From contig JAUIKS010000029.1 of assembly GCA_030430565.1 (NCBI GenBank), forward strand, positions 62,001 to 126,000: DNA of 64,000 nucleotides. Reading direction: 5' to 3'. The notes under the pieces are model-generated. The model was not told the DNA's origin. It worked only from the letters and a program-made list of their open reading frames with translations, and searched no databases. The stretch's first letter is position 1; each line of letters starts with the position of its first letter. The position numbers and the translations under genes are program-made. This DNA comes from Polyangia bacterium (GTDB lineage Bacteria > Myxococcota_A > Polyangia > Nannocystales > Nannocystaceae). Below, piece after piece: positions 35,092 to 43,810 of the stretch.

Positions 35092-35387
35092 TTCGTCCCT
35101 CTCAAGATCGACGGCGGGCCCGGCACGGTGGGCGTCGCGTCCCCGCAGCACTTGACCTCACAGACCTCCGGCTCATAGGACTCCAGGTCGTAGAGACAGC
35201 TCTCCCCCTCGTTGGACCCTGCCGCGCACCAGCAGTCGTCGAGCCCGTCACACTGGACCTGGATCTCTCCCCGGCACTGCCCGCCCGCGTCGTCGCAGGC
35301 GACGAGCCCGATCGTGATCAGCAGGGTTGCGCCCGTCAGGACCCAGAGGGCCGAGGCGCCTCGTCGAGGCGTCGAAGCGTCCGTCAT
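35088..35387 (-). CDS. Small Cys-rich lipoprotein coupled to the CocE-type hydrolase
   Basis: A 99-residue protein: signal ending ITIGLVACDD (lipid Cys), then about ten Cys in 60 residues (GQCRGEIQVQCDGLDDCWC, CEVKCCGD), suggesting a disulphide-tight domain. Its stop overlaps the hydrolase GTG by four bases. The Cys pattern is different from the small protein at 33020. It may be a partner or inhibitor of the hydrolase; that is only inferred from coupling. Confidence 0.65.
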   Translation of the reverse strand: MTDASTPRRGASALWVLTGATLLITIGLVACDDAGGQCRGEIQVQCDGLDDCWCAAGSNEGESCLYDLESYEPEVCEVKCCGDATPTVPGPPSILRGTK

Positions 35388-35420
35388 GTACTTCAAGACA
35401 CCCAAGCCGGCGCGGGCGGC

Positions 35421-36491
35421 TCACGGTCGAGGTGAGGCGCGGGACAGGTCGAAGCGAAAGGCCACGGAGCCGGCGAGAAACCAAGGTCGCCAGGCGTAGC
35501 TGCGCCCGTCCGCCAGGGGGAGCTCGGCGAGTTCGAACAGCGGCCCTCCCCGGAGCGCCAAGACGAGCGCGAGCCGCGGCTGAAGCTCGACCGAGAGCCC
35601 AAGCTCGCCGACGGGCGCCAGCGCGAGCCCGTACTCGAGCCCGTCGACGAGCACGCCGTCCCCCTCGAAGCGGCTGCGCAAGAGCGGTACCGCGAGCTCG
35701 ATCCCCCCGCCGAGGTGCGGTCGCGCGCGAGACCCAGATCGGAACACGTAGGCTCCGCTGACTCGGCCGCGGACGAAGCCGCCGCTCCCGGTCGAGAGGT
35801 TGCCGATGGCCGTCGACTCCGTGACGGCGACCGCGAGGAAGCCCCCCTCGAGACCTAGACCGAACGCGGCGCGCGGCCACCGTCGCTGCAGGTTGATCAT
35901 CAGCCCCACAACACCGAGGCTGGCACCGACCACGCCGGCCTCCAACGCCCAGGCCCGCGCGCGCGGCTCGGGCGTCACGCTGGCGGGAGGGTCATCGGCC
36001 CCACGCGCTGGTGACGGCGCGGTGTCCGGTGGCGACGTGTCGGGCGGGCCGCTTGCAGCCGGCTCCGGAGCCAACTCGGGCTCCGTTGACTCGACGCGCG
36101 GCTCAACGCTCGACTCGACGCTCGACTCGACGAGGAGCTCCACCGCGACCAGCCCGATGGTCCCCGGCGAATCAGCGGAGGCGCCCTCAGCGTGGAGCTG
36201 AACATTGTTTGTGGAGTCGTTGACGTCCAGCCGCCACCGCTCATCGTCCACGGTGATGACGATCGTCACCGCGACGGAGCCCGGCTCATCCGCCGCGTCG
36301 TAGCCGGCCTGGTCGAGCTCGAAGCGCAGCGCGTCGAGCACCTCTCGGGGGACACGGGCGTCGCTAGGGACGACGGCGACTCTCGGTCGCGCTGGAGGAC
36401 CCGCAGCGACCCACGTCGGGGCGAGCATCGACGCGAGCATCACCGCGCGCCTCAACCTCGTTGACCCGGTAGCCACCGGGAAGATGCGCAT
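35421..36491 (-). CDS. Predicted envelope protein with barrel-like C-terminal half
   Basis: A 356-residue protein. Signal MRIFPVATGSTRLRRAVMLA to WVAAG, a soluble N-domain of about 100 residues, and a Ser/Pro/Glu-rich linker with repeated SSVE units. The C-terminal half then alternates Gly and hydrophobic residues like an 8-stranded barrel, ending FRFDLSRA. It is divergent from the ECF sigma factor gene, a frequent pairing in myxobacteria, and may be its regulatory target or sensor. ATG at 36491 chosen for the signal peptide. Confidence 0.65.
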   Translation of the reverse strand: MRIFPVATGSTRLRRAVMLASMLAPTWVAAGPPARPRVAVVPSDARVPREVLDALRFELDQAGYDAADEPGSVAVTIVITVDDERWRLDVNDSTNNVQLHAEGASADSPGTIGLVAVELLVESSVESSVEPRVESTEPELAPEPAASGPPDTSPPDTAPSPARGADDPPASVTPEPRARAWALEAGVVGASLGVVGLMINLQRRWPRAAFGLGLEGGFLAVAVTESTAIGNLSTGSGGFVRGRVSGAYVFRSGSRARPHLGGGIELAVPLLRSRFEGDGVLVDGLEYGLALAPVGELGLSVELQPRLALVLALRGGPLFELAELPLADGRSYAWRPWFLAGSVAFRFDLSRASPRP

Positions 36492-36612
36492 CGCGGCGAT
36501 GGTAGGGGCACGCGAACGCGCGCGCAACGCTGCTCGAACTCACGCCGCCGAGTGAGCCACCTCGAGGGGCTGACGTGTCTTGCTACAAGCAAGAGTCGAG
36601 CCCTTCCACGTG

Positions 36613-37224
36613 ATGAACAGCCGCACGACAACGATGCGCGATCCCGTTCGGTCCAGCGCGATGGAGCGAGCAGAAAGTTCCGCGAGCACAGACCGCGCCC
36701 ACGCCCTGTTCGTACGCCACCGCGCCCACGTCAACCGGCTCGTCTATCGCCTTCTGGGCCCGGACGTCGATCACGACGACATCGTGCAAGACGTGTTCGT
36801 GCGGGTGATTACGCGGGCCGGAGGGCTCCGCGACCCCACGCGGGAGGCGGCGTGGGTCGCCCGCGTCACCGTGAACGTGGTGCGCAACAAGTTGCGTTGG
36901 CGACGGGTTCGCCGAATCGTCGAGCTCTGGCCGCGGATCCCGGAGCGCGCGTTCGACCCGGAACCGCAGCTGCTCGATCGAGACCTCGCGCGTCGAGGTT
37001 ACCGCCTCCTCGACGAGCTCGACCCACAAGAGCGGATCACGCTGCTGCTGCGCCGCGTCGAGGAGCGCTCGATCGAAGAGACCGCCACGATCTGCGGCTG
37101 TTCGCGGGCGACCGTGAAGCGCCGCCTCGCGCGAGCGGAGCGCGCGTTGAGCAAGCTGCTCGAGCGACAGCCGGAGTTGTTCGCGTGTCTGCGTCGCGTC
37201 AGCGACGAGGGGGGGGCGAGATGA
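36613..37224 (+). CDS. ECF-type RNA polymerase sigma factor
   Basis: About 203 residues. Region 2 is seen in VNRLVYRLLGPDVDHDDIVQ and DVFVRVITRAGGLRD, and region 4 with helix-turn-helix in LDPQERITLLLRRVEERSIE and ETATICGCSRATVKRRLARA. It redirects RNA polymerase to a small regulon. The start is uncertain (ATGs at 36580, 36613, 36634 and 36661); 36661 would also give a full region 2. The stop overlaps the next start (ATGA), so that partner is very likely its regulator. Confidence 0.9.
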   Translation: MNSRTTTMRDPVRSSAMERAESSASTDRAHALFVRHRAHVNRLVYRLLGPDVDHDDIVQDVFVRVITRAGGLRDPTREAAWVARVTVNVVRNKLRWRRVRRIVELWPRIPERAFDPEPQLLDRDLARRGYRLLDELDPQERITLLLRRVEERSIEETATICGCSRATVKRRLARAERALSKLLERQPELFACLRRVSDEGGAR

Positions 37225-38135
37225 ACGCGGGACGAGATCCGACCGAATGGCTTCGCGGTCTGCTGCGCGCCGCCGGTGAAGCGCCCGGTGAGCCGCAGCG
37301 CTTCGCGAGGCAGCTCGCCGGGGTCGAGGCGGCCCTTCGGCGTCGACGCGCGCGCCACACCGCGGCGATCGTGACGGGTAGTGCGCTCGCGGCGGCCGCC
37401 AGCCTGGCGCTGCTGTTCTGGGGACGACTGGACGCGCGCACCGACGTCAACGCCGAGCACTACTACGAAGCGCCAGCCGCGACCGAGCTCGAGACGCCCG
37501 GCCAGGCACACCGAGTCGAGTTCGCGCCGGCGCGCTCCGTTCCCCGCTATCCAAGCGAGACCCGCGCGCTCACGAGCCCCTCGGAGCCCGACCCGATCGC
37601 CGAGTTCGAAGGGCCCCCGGATCCCGCGTCCGCCGTTGATGCGCACGAGCAGCGAGCGGCCGAACCTGCTCACCTTCTCGTCGGGGCGGACACGAGCGCC
37701 ACGCGTCGCCGCGCCTCTACGACAAACCGCGCGCGGCCGGCTCCTGCGCCGACGCTCACGGCGGGCGCCCTCCTGAAACGCGCGAACGAGGCCCGCGCGC
37801 ATCGTCGAGTCGATGACGCCCGCGCCGCGCTGCTCGAGTTGCGACGGCAGTTTCCGGAGAGTCCCGCGGCCGAGCACGCGAGCTTCCTGCTCGGCCGTGT
37901 CGAGAGCGAGCTCGCCGGGGATCAAGCGGCCGCGATCGCCTGGTTCTCACGCTACGTGCAGGACTACCCCGATGGTCGCTTCGCGCCGGGAGCTCGCGGC
38001 CGACTCCTGCGCTCGCTCTCGGAACGCGAGACGGACTCCGCTGCTGCCGAGGACGCCGCGCGTGAGTACCTCGCCCACCACCCGAAGGGCCCCTACGCCG
38101 AGCTAGCGAGACGGACGCTGTCCTCCGCTGAGTGA
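37221..38135 (+). CDS. Membrane protein with C-terminal TPR, sigma-factor partner
   Basis: A 304-residue protein. Residues 1-45 are cytoplasmic (NAGRDPTEWLRGLLRAAGEA), with one membrane helix at about 47-67, a Pro/Thr-rich periplasmic linker to 175, then tetratricopeptide-like repeats resembling YbgF/CpoB (ANEARAHRRVDDARAALLEL, FSRYVQDYPDGRFAPGARGR). The layout fits an anti-sigma factor whose periplasmic TPR senses an envelope signal. It has no zinc-finger anti-sigma motif. Coupled to the sigma gene by a 4-base overlap. Confidence 0.75.
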   Translation: MNAGRDPTEWLRGLLRAAGEAPGEPQRFARQLAGVEAALRRRRARHTAAIVTGSALAAAASLALLFWGRLDARTDVNAEHYYEAPAATELETPGQAHRVEFAPARSVPRYPSETRALTSPSEPDPIAEFEGPPDPASAVDAHEQRAAEPAHLLVGADTSATRRRASTTNRARPAPAPTLTAGALLKRANEARAHRRVDDARAALLELRRQFPESPAAEHASFLLGRVESELAGDQAAAIAWFSRYVQDYPDGRFAPGARGRLLRSLSERETDSAAAEDAAREYLAHHPKGPYAELARRTLSSAE

Positions 38136-38229
38136 CGGCGCGCGTCGATGCCCGACGACCGCCCCCGCGAGCACGACGAGGGCGCCCGCGACAACGCGCG
38201 AGCGCCCTGCGTGTACCAGCGACGCGACG

Positions 38230-39117
38230 CTACTCGGTCGGGTTCGAAATCGTCAGGCTCCAGTCCGCCTCGAGCGGCGCCTCGGCGGCGGCGCTGGTGT
38301 GGGCGAGCGTGCCCGACCAGCTGTCGTCGAGCGCGTCGAAGTCGAGGTACCACTTGCCGTCGCTGCGCTGGTAGACCGAGAAGGTGTAGCCGCTGGACTG
38401 GCGCTGGTACACCGGCTTGCCGTTGTGGCTCTCGCCGCTGAGGGCGTAGACGCCCGAGGTCAGCGAGCTGTACGGCGCGTCCGCGATCTCGACGGCGGTG
38501 GTCGGCGAGACGATCGCGCCGTTGAAGGTCCCGTGCCACGGGTGCTCGGCGGCCGCGTGGCCGTGGGCGAGCGTGCCCGACCAGCTGTCGTCGAGCGCGT
38601 CGAAGTCGAGGTACCAGACGCCGTTGCTGCGCTGGTAGACCGAGAAGGTGTAACCGCCGGACTGGCGCTGATACACGGGCTTGCCGTTGTGGAGCGTGTC
38701 GCTGAGCGTGTAGGTGCCCGCGGTCAAGCTCGTGTAGGGCGTGCCGGAGAGCTCGATGGCGTCGGTCGGCGCCGCCCCCTGCTCGCTCTTGTCCCAGAGG
38801 CCGTCGTAGGGCGTCGCCGCGTTCGGGCCGATCGCGATCGTGCCCGACCACTGCTCGTCGAGCTCGTTGAAGTCGATGTACCAGGTGCCGTTTTGCCGGC
38901 GGTAGAGACGGAAGGTCGCGTCGGTCTCGAGCACGTAGACCGGGTTGCCCTCGTAGTAGGTCTCGGTGAACACGTAGTCACCGCTGGCGCCGTAGGCGAT
39001 GTTGCCGACCACGTGCACGCGCTCCTCGAGCGCGGCGGCCGAGGCGGTCGTGGCCGCGAGCAGCGTGCCGGTGATGAGGGTCGCGGGGATGAGCTTGGAG
39101 ATGAGCGTGCGGATCAT
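38230..39117 (-). CDS. Secreted protein with three tandem ~88-residue repeats
   Basis: A 295-residue protein. Signal peptide ending TTASA, then three copies of one module: FRLYRRQNGTWYIDFNELDE, FSVYQRSNGVWYLDFDALDD and FSVYQRSDGKWYLDFDALDD, each followed by (Q/S)WSGT. Repeats two and three are nearly identical even in DNA. The strand-rich, aromatic motif suggests a small beta domain; no family known to me. Likely exported and perhaps sticky or binding. A GTTCG-rich leader lies upstream. Confidence 0.75.
   Translation of the reverse strand: MIRTLISKLIPATLITGTLLAATTASAAALEERVHVVGNIAYGASGDYVFTETYYEGNPVYVLETDATFRLYRRQNGTWYIDFNELDEQWSGTIAIGPNAATPYDGLWDKSEQGAAPTDAIELSGTPYTSLTAGTYTLSDTLHNGKPVYQRQSGGYTFSVYQRSNGVWYLDFDALDDSWSGTLAHGHAAAEHPWHGTFNGAIVSPTTAVEIADAPYSSLTSGVYALSGESHNGKPVYQRQSSGYTFSVYQRSDGKWYLDFDALDDSWSGTLAHTSAAAEAPLEADWSLTISNPTE
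38299..38616. repeat. Intragenic duplication, 54-bp identical segments 264 bp apart
   Basis: Bases 38299-38352 and 38563-38616 are identical over 54 positions; the offset of 264 bases equals 88 codons. Long identity at the DNA level, silent positions included, indicates a recent duplication or gene conversion between modules two and three of the secreted protein. Confidence 0.85.
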
Positions 39118-39150
39118 AGTTTGGTTCCTCGTGGTGAGAGCGTCGAGATA

Positions 39151-39195
39151 GGGTTCGTTCGGGTTCGTTCGAGTTCGAGTTCGGGTTCAAGTTCG
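39151..39195. repeat. GTTCG-type simple repeat in the leader of the repeat-protein gene
   Basis: About seven imperfect units of (G)GTTCG(A) in 45 bases, lying 34-78 bases upstream of the minus-strand start. It could be a slippage-prone leader or a cluster of binding half-sites. Confidence 0.6.
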
Positions 39196-39528
39196 ATGCA
39201 GATAGGTAGAGACAGAGGCGCGTGACCCCGCCGACGTGCACACGGCGACGGGGCGCGGCGCGGTCCCGGAGTCGCCCGGCGAACGCGCCGCGTGACCCAT
39301 CGCGTTCGACTGGAGTCACCGGCGCGGCCGCGTCGGACCACGCATCGGGAGTAGCCACGGGGGTGGGTTTTCTTCAGCTCGGCGAGAAAAAATCTGGGCG
39401 CGATGACGGCGTCCGCGCGCCTGCGGCTCATGTGCGGGGGGTCGGCGTCGGCGGGTTCGCCCGTCATGCCCCGAGAGCACGGCGCTGACGCCCGCGGGGT
39501 GTCGCCGGTTCAACCAACGAATACTTGT

Positions 39529-39592
39529 ACAGTTGTTCAAGCGCTCCCACGTGCACAGAGAATCGCCGTGGCGCTAACGCAACACGATTGCA
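39529..39592 (+). promoter_or_regulatory. Shared regulatory elements upstream of the TonB-type receptor
   Basis: Two elements are identical to ones before the His-tailed lipoprotein gene: ACAGTTGTTCAA (39529-39540) and AACGCAACACGATTGCA (39576-39592). The second has an inverted core GCAA-N5-TTGC. It ends 15 bases before the receptor start and overlaps the place where an initiating complex would sit, as expected for a repressor site. A Zur-like regulator is a guess based on gene content. Confidence 0.55.
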
Positions 39593-39607
39593 GAGGGGCG
39601 AAGGCGC

Positions 39608-42229
39608 GTGGTACCGACGATCCTCGTGACGCGTCGGTGCATGGGCGCGCTCGTCCGGGCGAGCGCGTACGCGGCTGTGGTCTCGGCGCTGATCGTCGCG
39701 CCAGCGCTCGCGCGCGCCGAGCCCCCGACCGCGATGGACGCGATCCGCCCGCCCGTGCTGCTCGAGCAGACGCCGGCGGTCTACCCCGAGGAGGCGCGCG
39801 ACGACGGAGCCGAGGAGCGCGAGGTCGCGCTGCTGATCACCATCCAGTCCGACGGCGACGTCGGCGAGGACATCGAGGTCGCCAGCTCGGGCGGCGCGGC
39901 CTTCGACGCCGCCGCGATCACGGCGGTCCGCGCGTGGAGGTTCGCGCCGGCGCGACGCGGCGAGCAGGCGATCGCCAGCCGCATCCGCGTGTCCGTTCGC
40001 TTCACCCCGCCGGCGCCGCCCGAGCCGCCCGCGCCGAGCCGCCCGACGACGACGGATCGACCGATCCCCGAGGACACGTCGACGCCCGCGGAGACGAGCG
40101 CGCCCGGCCCCGGCGACGCGGCGAGCGAGGCCCCCGGGGACGAGGCGATCGACGTCACCGTCCGCGGCGAGCGGGAGCTGCGTGAGCAAGAGCGCGGCGC
40201 GAGCAGCTTCACGGTCGACCGCGAGCTGCTCGAGGCGGCCCCGCGCTCGGAGGGCGCCGAGGTCCTGCGCAGCGCCCCGGGCGTGTTCATCGGGCGCGGC
40301 GAGGGCATGGCGGTGGCGCACCGCTACATGCTGCGGGGATTCGACGCCGACCACGGTCAGGACATCGAGATGCGTGTCGGCGGGCTGCCGATCAACCTGC
40401 CCTCGCACATCCACGGGCAGGGCTACGCCGACCTCGGCTTTCTGATCGGCGAGACCGTCGACGAGCTGCACGCGATGGAGGGCGTCTACGATCCGCGACA
40501 GGGTGACTTCGCGGTCGCCGGCAGCTTCGACATTCGCCTCGGCGTGCGCGAGCGCGGCTGGCGGGCGGCCTCGAGCTACGGGCGCTTTAACACCTTCCGC
40601 CAGCTCGCCCTGTGGGCGCCCGAGGACCAGCCCGACGAGACCTTCGCCGCGGTCCAGTACCAGCGCTCCGACGGCTTCGGCGACAACCGCGAGGGGCAGC
40701 AGGCCTCGGGGATCGTGCAGGCGCGCTTCGGCAAGCCCGAGGGGCCCTGGCGCCACCGCGTCATCGGCTTTATGCACGGCGCGCGGGCGGGCCTCGCGGG
40801 CGTGCTGCGCCAGGACGACATCGACGCCGGCCTCGTCGACTACCACGGGGTGTACCCCTACCCGACCGCGCTCGCCCAGAGCGCGCTCGCGGGCCGCGTG
40901 ATGGCGGGCCTGTTCCCCGAGTACCGCGGCGCGAGGGGGGACAACGCGGGCGTCGGGCTGTGGCTCGGCTACGACAGCTTCCGCCTGCAGTCTAACTTCA
41001 CCGGCTTCACCCAGAAGTCCCAGAGCCTCGAGTCCGTCGGCGGTCGCGGCGACCTCTTCGAGCTGCAAAACCGCACCGTCTCCGCCGGCCTCTCGGGCCG
41101 CTACCGCACCCGCCCCTACCGCCCGGCGTGGTGGGCGATCGGCACGGTCGAGCTGGGCCTCGACGGTCGCCTCGATCGCGTGGAGCAGGCCCAGTACCTG
41201 CTCGACGCCGCGGTCCGCAACCAGAGCTGGGACCACCGCGTCGACGCCGTGATCCACGGCCTCGACCTCGGGCTGTGGGGCGACCTCGACTGGCGCTTCA
41301 CCCAGTACCTGCGCCTTCGCGCGGGTGTTCGCATGGACGCGCTGTTCTACGACGTCGACGATCGCCTGGGGAACTTCGCGCCGACCACCCGCCCCGACGA
41401 CAGCTTCTTGCCGGGCTTTCGCCGCAGCGCCCAGGGCCTCGCCGCCGGGCCGCGCGCGAGCGCTGAGGTCACGCCGCTCGACTGGCTGGCGATCCGGGCG
41501 GCCTACGGCGAGGGCTACCGCTCGCCCCAGGCGCGCACGCTCGCGGACGGCGAGCGCGCGCCCTTCACCAAGGTCCGCTCGGCCGACCTCGGGCTGCGCC
41601 TCGGTCGCGACGAGCGCCTCGAGCTCACGACCGCCGGCTACTTCACGCAGCTCTCCGACGACGTGGCCTTTGAACCACGTGAGGGGCGACTCGAGCGCAT
41701 CGGCGCGACCCGCCGCCTGGGCGCCGTCGTGACCGCGCAGACCCGGCCGCTGCCGTGGCTGCTGGGCGCGCTCTCGGTGACCTACGTCGACGCGACCCTG
41801 CTCGAGCCGCCGCCCGCCACGGCCGAGGATCCGCAGCCCCCGTTTACGCAGGGTCAGAAGCTGCCCTTCGTCGCCCCGGTGGTCGCGCGCGCCGACCTCG
41901 GCGTCCATGGCCCGCTCGCCCGCGCCGGCGCCAAGTGGCCGCTCTCCGGTCGCCTGGGCGCGGGCTTTTCGTACCTCTCGCCGCGCCCGCTGCCCTACGG
42001 CGCGCGCGCCGATCACGTGCCGCTGCTGGACCTCTCGGGCGGCCTGCGCTTCGGGCCGCTCGACCTGGGCGCCGCGTTCTTCAACGTGCTCAACCGCGAC
42101 TACGCGGCGGTCGAGTACAACTTCGCCTCGCACTGGAACCCCGCGCGGCCGCGCCCGCGCACGCCCGCGCGGCACATCTCCGCGGGCGCGCCGTTCTCGT
42201 TCTTGATCACGCTGGGGGTCACGCTGTGA
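39608..42229 (+). CDS. TonB-dependent receptor with N-terminal TonB_C-like domain
   Basis: An 873-residue outer-membrane receptor. Signal peptide to about 37; residues 48-131 look like a TonB C-terminal domain (VYPEEARDDGAEEREVALLI, ITAVRAWRFAPAR); a Pro/Thr linker runs to 180; the plug starts at 181 (IDVTVRGEREL). A PSHIHGQGYADLGFLI segment lies at 265-280 and the barrel runs to the end. The HIHG motif and His238/His249 nearby are possible metal ligands. First gene of an operon with a lipoprotein, ExbB, ExbD and TonB. GTG start after GAGGGG. Confidence 0.88.
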   Translation: MVPTILVTRRCMGALVRASAYAAVVSALIVAPALARAEPPTAMDAIRPPVLLEQTPAVYPEEARDDGAEEREVALLITIQSDGDVGEDIEVASSGGAAFDAAAITAVRAWRFAPARRGEQAIASRIRVSVRFTPPAPPEPPAPSRPTTTDRPIPEDTSTPAETSAPGPGDAASEAPGDEAIDVTVRGERELREQERGASSFTVDRELLEAAPRSEGAEVLRSAPGVFIGRGEGMAVAHRYMLRGFDADHGQDIEMRVGGLPINLPSHIHGQGYADLGFLIGETVDELHAMEGVYDPRQGDFAVAGSFDIRLGVRERGWRAASSYGRFNTFRQLALWAPEDQPDETFAAVQYQRSDGFGDNREGQQASGIVQARFGKPEGPWRHRVIGFMHGARAGLAGVLRQDDIDAGLVDYHGVYPYPTALAQSALAGRVMAGLFPEYRGARGDNAGVGLWLGYDSFRLQSNFTGFTQKSQSLESVGGRGDLFELQNRTVSAGLSGRYRTRPYRPAWWAIGTVELGLDGRLDRVEQAQYLLDAAVRNQSWDHRVDAVIHGLDLGLWGDLDWRFTQYLRLRAGVRMDALFYDVDDRLGNFAPTTRPDDSFLPGFRRSAQGLAAGPRASAEVTPLDWLAIRAAYGEGYRSPQARTLADGERAPFTKVRSADLGLRLGRDERLELTTAGYFTQLSDDVAFEPREGRLERIGATRRLGAVVTAQTRPLPWLLGALSVTYVDATLLEPPPATAEDPQPPFTQGQKLPFVAPVVARADLGVHGPLARAGAKWPLSGRLGAGFSYLSPRPLPYGARADHVPLLDLSGGLRFGPLDLGAAFFNVLNRDYAAVEYNFASHWNPARPRPRTPARHISAGAPFSFLITLGVTL

Positions 42230-43128
42230 ACCACGCAACGCTCGGCGCCCGGCGCTCGCTCGCGCTCGTCTCGCTCGTCACGCTCGCGCCGCTCGTCGCC
42301 TGCGACACCGGTCAGGAGCCGACGAGCGCGGCGCTGCGGGTCGCGGGCGCCGAGCTGCCCGACGCGCCGTTTGAGGGTAAAGGCGGCGCCATGATCACGC
42401 TCAACGCCGCCGAGCTGGCCTTCGGGCCGCTGTACCTCTGCGCGGGCGCGCAGGCCGGCGAGCTGTGCGAGACGGCGCGCCTCGAGTGGCTCGACAGCGC
42501 GGTGATCGACGCCCTCGATCCCGAGCCCGTCGAGGTCGGCGCGCTCACGGGCGTCACCGGCGTCGTCCGCTCGTGGATGTTCGACCTCGGGCTGGCGTCC
42601 ACGCTCACGCAGCAGGAGCCGCTGATCCTCGACGCCGCCGAGGCCCTGGGCGACAGCTCCGTGCGCCTGGCCGGGCAGGCCCAGCTCGGCGAGCGCGCGA
42701 TCCCCTTCATCGCGAACGTGGCGATCCGGCAGGAGGAAGAGACCGAGCAGGGCGTCTCGGTGATCCGCAAGAGCGCGAGCGAGGCCTTCGAGCACGAGCT
42801 GCGCGCGGACGTCGAGAGCGCGCTGCTGATCCGCTTCGACCCGCGCCCGTGGGTCCTGCAGATCGACTTCTCCGCCCTCCTGGTTGAAGAGACATGCGCT
42901 GCGGACGGCCCGCCGCTGGTCTGCGCTGGCGCGCTCGAGCGAGTGTGCGGCCCAGACGGTCAGGTCGTGATGGAGCGCGACTGCGAGGCGGACGGCGCTC
43001 GCTGCTACCGCGGGATCGGCTGCGCCGCGCGCGTCGAGTTCACGGCCGGCAGCCAGGGCTACAAGGCGATCCGCGATCAGGTCGTCTCCGGCCCCCGACC
43101 CAGCTTCACGTGGAGCGAGGAGAGCTGA
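42226..43128 (+). CDS. Lipoprotein of the second TonB system, unknown
   Basis: A 300-residue lipoprotein (signal LVTLAPLVAC). Early part FEGKGGAMITLNAAELAFGP and LYLCAGAQAGELCETARLEW; late Cys-containing part (CAADGPPLVCAGALERVCGP) resembles Cys-rich extracellular modules of myxobacterial lipoproteins. No family recognised. GTG overlaps the receptor stop (GTGA), and ExbB starts four bases after its end, so it should serve the same uptake machine, perhaps as a surface ligand-binding partner of the receptor. Confidence 0.7.
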   Translation: MNHATLGARRSLALVSLVTLAPLVACDTGQEPTSAALRVAGAELPDAPFEGKGGAMITLNAAELAFGPLYLCAGAQAGELCETARLEWLDSAVIDALDPEPVEVGALTGVTGVVRSWMFDLGLASTLTQQEPLILDAAEALGDSSVRLAGQAQLGERAIPFIANVAIRQEEETEQGVSVIRKSASEAFEHELRADVESALLIRFDPRPWVLQIDFSALLVEETCAADGPPLVCAGALERVCGPDGQVVMERDCEADGARCYRGIGCAARVEFTAGSQGYKAIRDQVVSGPRPSFTWSEES

Positions 43129-43132
43129 AGCG

Positions 43133-43810
43133 ATGGACACGGTCGAGCGCGTCTCTCACCTCCTCCTGCAGGCCGGCACGGCGTGGATCTTGTGGCTCTT
43201 GGCGGCGCTCTCGCTCGCCAGCGTCATCGTCTTCGTCGAGCGCCTGCTCACCTACCGCGCCGTCTCGGTCGACCTCGAGGCGCTCTCGCGCGCGCTCTCG
43301 CAGGCGCTCGTGGAGGGCCGCCGGCGCGAGGCCATCGAGACCCTGCGGGCGACCGGCGCGGTCGCCCCCCGGATCGCCGCGGCCGGCCTCGAGCTCGCGC
43401 CCCGGGGGGCGCGCGCGGCCGACAACGCGATGCAGAGCGCGACCGCGCTCGAGCGCATGCGCCTCGAGCGACGGCTCGCGTTCCTGGCGACGCTCGGCAA
43501 CAACGCGCCCTTCATCGGCCTGCTCGGCACGGTCATCGGCGTGATCCAGGCCTTCGAGGCCCTCGGTCACGGCGCGCCCGAGGGCGCGGGCGAGCCCGTG
43601 GGCGCCGTCGCCTCGCAGGCGGTGATGGCCGCCGTCGCCGAGGCGCTCGTCGCCACCGCCGTCGGCATCCTGGTCGCGCTGCCGGCGATCGCCGCCTACA
43701 ACTACCTGCAGCGCCGCGTCGCCACCCTGCTCGAGGGCAGCGAGGTGCTCTCGCGGCTGGTGCTCGCCTACGTCGGCGCGCGCGACGACGAGGAGCCGCG
43801 CGATGGCTAG
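43133..43810 (+). CDS. exbB: ExbB/TolQ-family proton channel
   Basis: A 225-residue MotA/TolQ/ExbB protein. Three hydrophobic segments at about 14-36, 118-142 and 165-190, with the conserved stretch FLATLGNNAPFIGLLGTVIG and IQAFEALG, then ALVATAVGILVALPAIAAYN. With ExbD it forms the proton-driven motor for TonB in the inner membrane. Its end overlaps ExbD by eight bases. A GGAGAGC stretch precedes the ATG. It is clearly ExbB rather than TolQ because ExbD and TonB follow and a receptor precedes it. Confidence 0.92.
   Translation: MDTVERVSHLLLQAGTAWILWLLAALSLASVIVFVERLLTYRAVSVDLEALSRALSQALVEGRRREAIETLRATGAVAPRIAAAGLELAPRGARAADNAMQSATALERMRLERRLAFLATLGNNAPFIGLLGTVIGVIQAFEALGHGAPEGAGEPVGAVASQAVMAAVAEALVATAVGILVALPAIAAYNYLQRRVATLLEGSEVLSRLVLAYVGARDDEEPRDG

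Larger units (their letters stand above)
39118..39607. other. Divergent intergenic region before the second TonB system
   Basis: 490 bases. Near 39151-39195 lies a GTTCG repeat on the leader side of the secreted-repeat gene. The middle (39220-39500) holds nothing I can support. The right end holds the motif pair described at 39529-39592. The overlapping minus reading frame there is a shadow. Confidence 0.55.

Noticed and set aside
39464..42238. 924-codon minus-strand open frame
   Set aside because: Antisense shadow of the receptor with the TonB_C-like domain, low in hydrophobic segments and of Arg/Ala/Glu composition.
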